Shown: in pieces, positions 60,233-64,000 of the stretch
Position numbering within the stretch: the stretch's first letter is position 1
Layout: every line of letters starts with the position of its first letter
NCBI RefSeq assembly: GCF_051020975.1
Contig: NW_027478165.1
Span: 3,254,001 to 3,318,000 of the forward strand
Reading direction: 5' to 3'
Length of the DNA: 64,000 nucleotides
Source of the DNA: Osmia lignaria lignaria
Lineage: Eukaryota; Arthropoda; Insecta; Hymenoptera; Megachilidae
Program-made: the position numbers and the translations under genes
Notes under the pieces: generated by a model
What the model was told of the DNA's origin: nothing
Databases searched by the model: none
Seen by the model: the letters and a program-made list of their open reading frames with translations, nothing else

Positions 60233-63200
60233 GGCAAAATGTTAAGAGACCGTTTTTGTAGAGAATTAAGTTTCCTACTTTTTATGTTCTATGATATTTT
60301 TTGATCAGACGCGTAGTTCTCGAGATATATCAAGATATTTAAAAGTTCCGAAGCCGCACCAACATAATAGAGATACAGAAACACCGTGGCCCCTTTCTTT
60401 GAGATAACTCTGCACTAGTGCGAGCCGCAAATACCACTTCCAGCTTAGCTGTGCAGAAGAAGAACAACAAGAAGAAGAAATATCTCGAAATATGTCCGTC
60501 AGGCCCCTTCCCTTGAGATAAATCTGCACATATCTCGGAAACGAAGCGAGCTATGGCAAAATGTGAAGAGACCTTTTGTGTAGAGAATTAAGTTTCCTAC
60601 TTTTTATCTTCTATGATATTTTTTGATCAGATGCGTAGTTCTCGAGATATATCAAGATATTTAAAAGTTCCGAAGCCGCACCAACATAATAGAGATACAG
60701 AAACACCGTGGCCCCTCTCTTTGAGATAACTCTGCACTATTGCGAGCTGGAAATGCCACTTCCAGTTTAGCTGTGCAGAAGAAGAACAACAAGAAGAAGA
60801 AATATCTCGAAATATGTCCGTCAGGCCCCTTCCCTTGAGATAAATCTGCAAATATCTCGGAAACGAAGAGAGCTATGGCAAAATGTTGAGAGACCTTTTT
60901 TGTAGAGAATTAAGTTTCCTACTTTTCATGTTCTATGATATTTTTTGATCAGATGCGTAGTTCCCGAGATATATCAAGATATTTAAAAGTTCCGAAGCCG
61001 CACCAACATAATAGATATACAGAAACACCGTGGCCCCTTTCTTTGAGATAACTCTGCACTATTGCGAGCTGTAAATGCCACTTCCAGCTTAGCTGTGCAG
61101 AAGAAGAACAACAAGAAGAAGAAATATCTCGATATATGTCCGTCAGGCCCCATCCCTTGAGATATATCTGCAAATATCTCGGAAACGAAGTGAGCTATGG
61201 CAAAATGTTAAGAGACCTTTTTTGTAGAGAATTATGTTTCCTACAATTTATGTTCTATGATATTTTTTGATCAGAAGCGTAGTTTTCGAGATATATCGAG
61301 ATATTTAAAAGTTCCGAAGCCGCACCAACATAATAGAGATACAGAAACACCGTGGCCCCTTTCTTTGAGATAACTCTGCACTAGTGCGAGCCGCAAATGC
61401 CACTTCCAGCTTAGCTGTGCAGAAGAAGAACAACAAGAAGAAGAAATATCTCGAAATATGTCCGTCAGGCCCCTTCCCTTGAGATAAATCTGCACATATC
61501 TCGGAAACGAAGCGAGCTATGGCAAAATGTGAAGAGACCTTTTGTGTAGAGAATTAAGTTTCCTACTTTTTATCTTCTATGATATTTTTTGATCAGATGC
61601 GTAGTTCTCGAGATATATCAAGATATTTAAAAGTTCCGAAGCCGCACCAACATAATAGAGATACAGAAACACCGTGGCCCCTCTCTTTGAGATAACTCTG
61701 CACTATTGCGAGCTGGAAATGCCACTTCCAGTTTAGCTGTGCAGAAGAAGAACAACAAGAAGAAGAAATATCTCGAAATATGTCCGTCAGGCCCCTTCCC
61801 TTGAGATAAATCTGCAAATATCTCGGAAACGAAGAGAGCTATGGCAAAATGTTGAGAGACCTTTTTTGTAGAGAATTAAGTTTCCTACTTTTCATGTTCT
61901 ATGATATTTTTTGATCAGATGCGTAGTTCCCGAGATATATCAAGATATTTAAAAGTTCCGAAGCCGCACCAACATAATAGATATACAGAAACACCGTGGC
62001 CCCTTTCTTTGAGATAACTCTGCACTATTGCGAGCTGTAAATGCCACTTCCAGCTTAGCTGTGCAGATGAAGAACAACAAGAAGAAGAAATATCTCGATA
62101 TATGTCCGTCAGGCCCCTTCCCTTGAGATATATCTGCAAATATCTCGGAAACGAAGTGAGCTATGGCAAAATGGTAAGAGACCTTTTTTGTAGAGAATTA
62201 TGTTTCCTACAATTTATGTTCTATGATATTTTTTGATCAGAAGCGTAGTTTTCGAGATATATCGAGATATTTAAAAGTTCCGCAGCCGCACCAACATAAT
62301 AGAGATACAGAAACACCGTGGCCCCTTTCTTTGAGATAACTCTGCACTAGTGCGAGCCGCAAATGCCACTTCCAGCTTAGCTGTGCAGAAGAAGAACAAC
62401 AAGAAGAAGAAATATCTCGAAATATGTCCGTCAGGCCCCTTCCCTTCAGATAAATCTGCACATATCTCGGAAACGAAGCGAGCTATGGCAAAATGTGAAG
62501 AGACCTTTTGTGTAGAGAATTAAGTTTCCTACTTTTTATCTTCTATGATATTTTTTGATCAGATGCGTAGTTCTCGAGATATATCAAGATATTTAAAAGT
62601 TCCGAAGCCGCACCAACATAATAGAGATACAGAAACACCGTGGCCCCTCTCTTTGAGATAACTCTGCACTATTGCGAGCTGGAAATGCCACTTCCAGTTT
62701 AGCTGTGCAGAAGAAGAACAACAAGAAGAAGAAATATCTCGAAATATGTCCGTCAGGCCCCTTCCCTTGAGATAAATCTGCAAATATCTCGGAAACGAAG
62801 AGTGCTATGGCAAAATGTTGAGAGACCTTTTTTGTAGAGAATTAAGTTTCCTACTTTTCATGTTCGATGATATTTTTTGATCAGATGCGTAGTTCTCGAG
62901 ATATATCAAGATATTTAAAAGTTCCGAAGCTGCACCAACATAATAGAGGTACAGAAACACCGTGGCCTCTTTCTTTGAGATAACTCTGCACTATTGCGAG
63001 CTGCAAATGCCACTTCGAGCTTAGCTGTGCAGAAGAAGAACAACAAGAAGAAGAAATATCTCGAAATATGTCCGTCAGACCCCTTCCCTTGAGATGAATC
63101 TGCAAATATCTCGGAAACGAAGCGAGCTATGGCAAAATGTTAAGAGACCTTTTTTGTAGAGAATAATGTTTCCTACAATTTACGTTCTATGATATTTTTT

Positions 63201-64000
63201 GATCAGAAGCGTAGTTCTCGAGATATATCAAGATATTTAAAAGTTCCGAAGACGCACCAACATAATAGAGATACAGAAACACCGTGGCCCCTTTCTTTGA
63301 GATAACTCTGCACTAGTGCGAGCCGCAAATGCCACTTCCAGCTTAGCTGTGCAGAAGAAGAACAACAAGAAGAAGAAGTATCTCGAAATATGTCCGTCAG
63401 GCCCGTTCCTTTGAGCTGAATCTGCAAATATCTCGGAAACGAAGCGAGCTATGGCAAAATGGTAAGAGACGTTTTTTGTAGAGAATTATGTTTCCTACAA
63501 TTTATGTTCTATGATATTTTTTGATCAGAAGCGTAGTTTTCGAGATATATCGAGATATTTAAAAGTTCCGAAGCCGCACCAACATAATAGAGATACAGAA
63601 ACACCGTGGCCCCTTTCTTTGAGATAACTCTGCACTAGTGCGACCCGCAAATGCCGCTTCCAGCTTAGCTGTGCAGAAGAAGAACAACAAGAAGAAGAAG
63701 TATCTCGAAATATGTCCGTCAGGCCCGTTCCTTTGAGCTGAATCTGCAAATATCTCGGAAACGAAGCGAGCTATGGCAAAATGTTGAGAGACGTTTTTTG
63801 TAGAGAATTATGTTTCCTACAATTTATGTTCGATGATATTTTTTGATCAGATGCGTAGTTCTCGAGATATATCAAGATATTTAAAAGTTCCGAAGCTGCA
63901 CCAACATAATAGAGGTACAGAAACACCGTGGCCTCTTTCTTTGAGATAACTCTGCACTATTGCGAGCTGCAAATGCCACTTCGAGCTTAGCTGTGCAGAA
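60207..64000. repeat. 13-monomer block, copy 2 (3,794 bp visible)
   Basis: From the right half of its first monomer onward it follows 56021-59814 at every marker I checked. One difference is AATGTCAAGAG near 57343 against AATGTGAAGAG here. The first monomer (60207-60528) has a foreign left side (GACCGTTTTTG, ATCAGACGCG, CTCGAG), so the duplication junction lies between about 60332 and 60416. The window ends inside the copy. Confidence 0.9.
63749..64000. repeat. Partial z monomer at the window edge
   Basis: The first 252 bases of a monomer that matches the z monomer at 59563, including the GTTCGATGATATT and GAAGCTGCACC markers. It is cut by the window edge and not by a change in the array. 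Confidence 0.95.

Larger units (their letters stand above)
1..64000. repeat. 322-bp tandem satellite DNA array (198 full monomers plus one partial)
   Basis: The same 322-base unit recurs head to tail in one orientation across the whole window. Landmarks that return every 322 bases are AATATCTCGG, TTTTTTGTAGAGAATT, the TGATCA palindrome, CACCAACATAATAGAG, GCCACTTCCAGCTTAGCTG and a GAA/CAA triplet tract. Monomer types differ at a limited set of diagnostic sites; types A and B differ at 16 of 225 bases compared. Six monomers are 1-3 bases short, so the register slips by 8 bases in total. No unique sequence interrupts the array and both edges lie inside it. A large satellite block of this kind usually belongs to centromeric or other constitutive heterochromatin; that location is inference. 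I do not recognise it as a named satellite. Confidence 0.98.

Noticed and set aside
1..64000. CRISPR array
   Set aside because: The repetition is regular, but the entire 322-bp period is conserved. There are no variable spacers between short repeats and no cas genes.
1..64000. Family of small protein-coding genes on the minus strand
   Set aside because: First codons are TTG or GTG, neighbouring copies are in different frames, substitution counts fit no selection, and some monomers are broken by stops or deletions without consequence.
1..64000. Single giant repetitive protein gene
   Set aside because: A period of 322 leaves remainder 1 on division by 3, so no frame stays open through successive monomers.
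1..64000. Gene-based defence, mobile or biosynthetic system
   Set aside because: No sequence other than satellite monomers was found on either strand, so there is nothing to encode such a system.

Overview
The whole 64,000-base window is one uninterrupted tandem satellite array. A 322-bp monomer repeats head to tail, in one orientation, from the first base to the last. With the phase set at the box AATATCTCGG there are 198 complete monomers and a 252-base partial copy at the right edge. I found no single-copy DNA, gene, transposon, RNA gene or spacer, and the array continues past both edges. Monomer 1 is 40% GC (64 C, 65 G). It has 12 CpG against about 12.9 expected, so CpG is not depleted.

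This is eukaryotic satellite DNA, probably from a centromeric, pericentromeric or other heterochromatic block. The species cannot be read from the sequence. From memory only, the boxes ATATCTCGGAAAC and TTTTTTGTAGAGAATT resemble repeats of arthropod genomes. The normal CpG level fits a genome with little germline CpG methylation. A 322-bp period is close to two nucleosomes.

Inside the monomer (coordinates of monomer 1): 2-122 is a long imperfect palindrome in a single register centred on base 62. 164-280 holds a second fold-back around 222-228. 182-208 and 296-322 are a diverged internal direct duplication 114 bp apart. 250-273 is a GAA/CAA triplet tract that does not change length. Nearly every monomer carries a 74-codon minus-strand open frame, but it opens with TTG, not ATG. 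Its frame is lost between neighbours because 322 is not a multiple of 3, and its variation looks unselected. I do not call it a gene.

Three domains can be told apart by monomer variants. Letters used throughout are my own labels. Domain I (1-34132) has an eight-monomer higher-order repeat (B-A-C-D-E-F-G-E) seen four times, plus mixed A/B/C/I/J/K blocks and trimers. Domain II (34133-51514) has 13-monomer and six-monomer (S-T-U-V-X2-W) higher-order repeats with losses and chimeric monomers. Domain III (51515-64000) has trimers and tetramers of c, d, k and y monomers, then a 4,186-bp block of 13 monomers followed by its tandem copy. Only six monomers depart from 322 bp, all by deletions of 1-3 bases, reflecting about four separate events. 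The window contains no cooperating genes. Its interest is the palindromic monomer architecture and the readable record of unequal crossing-over.
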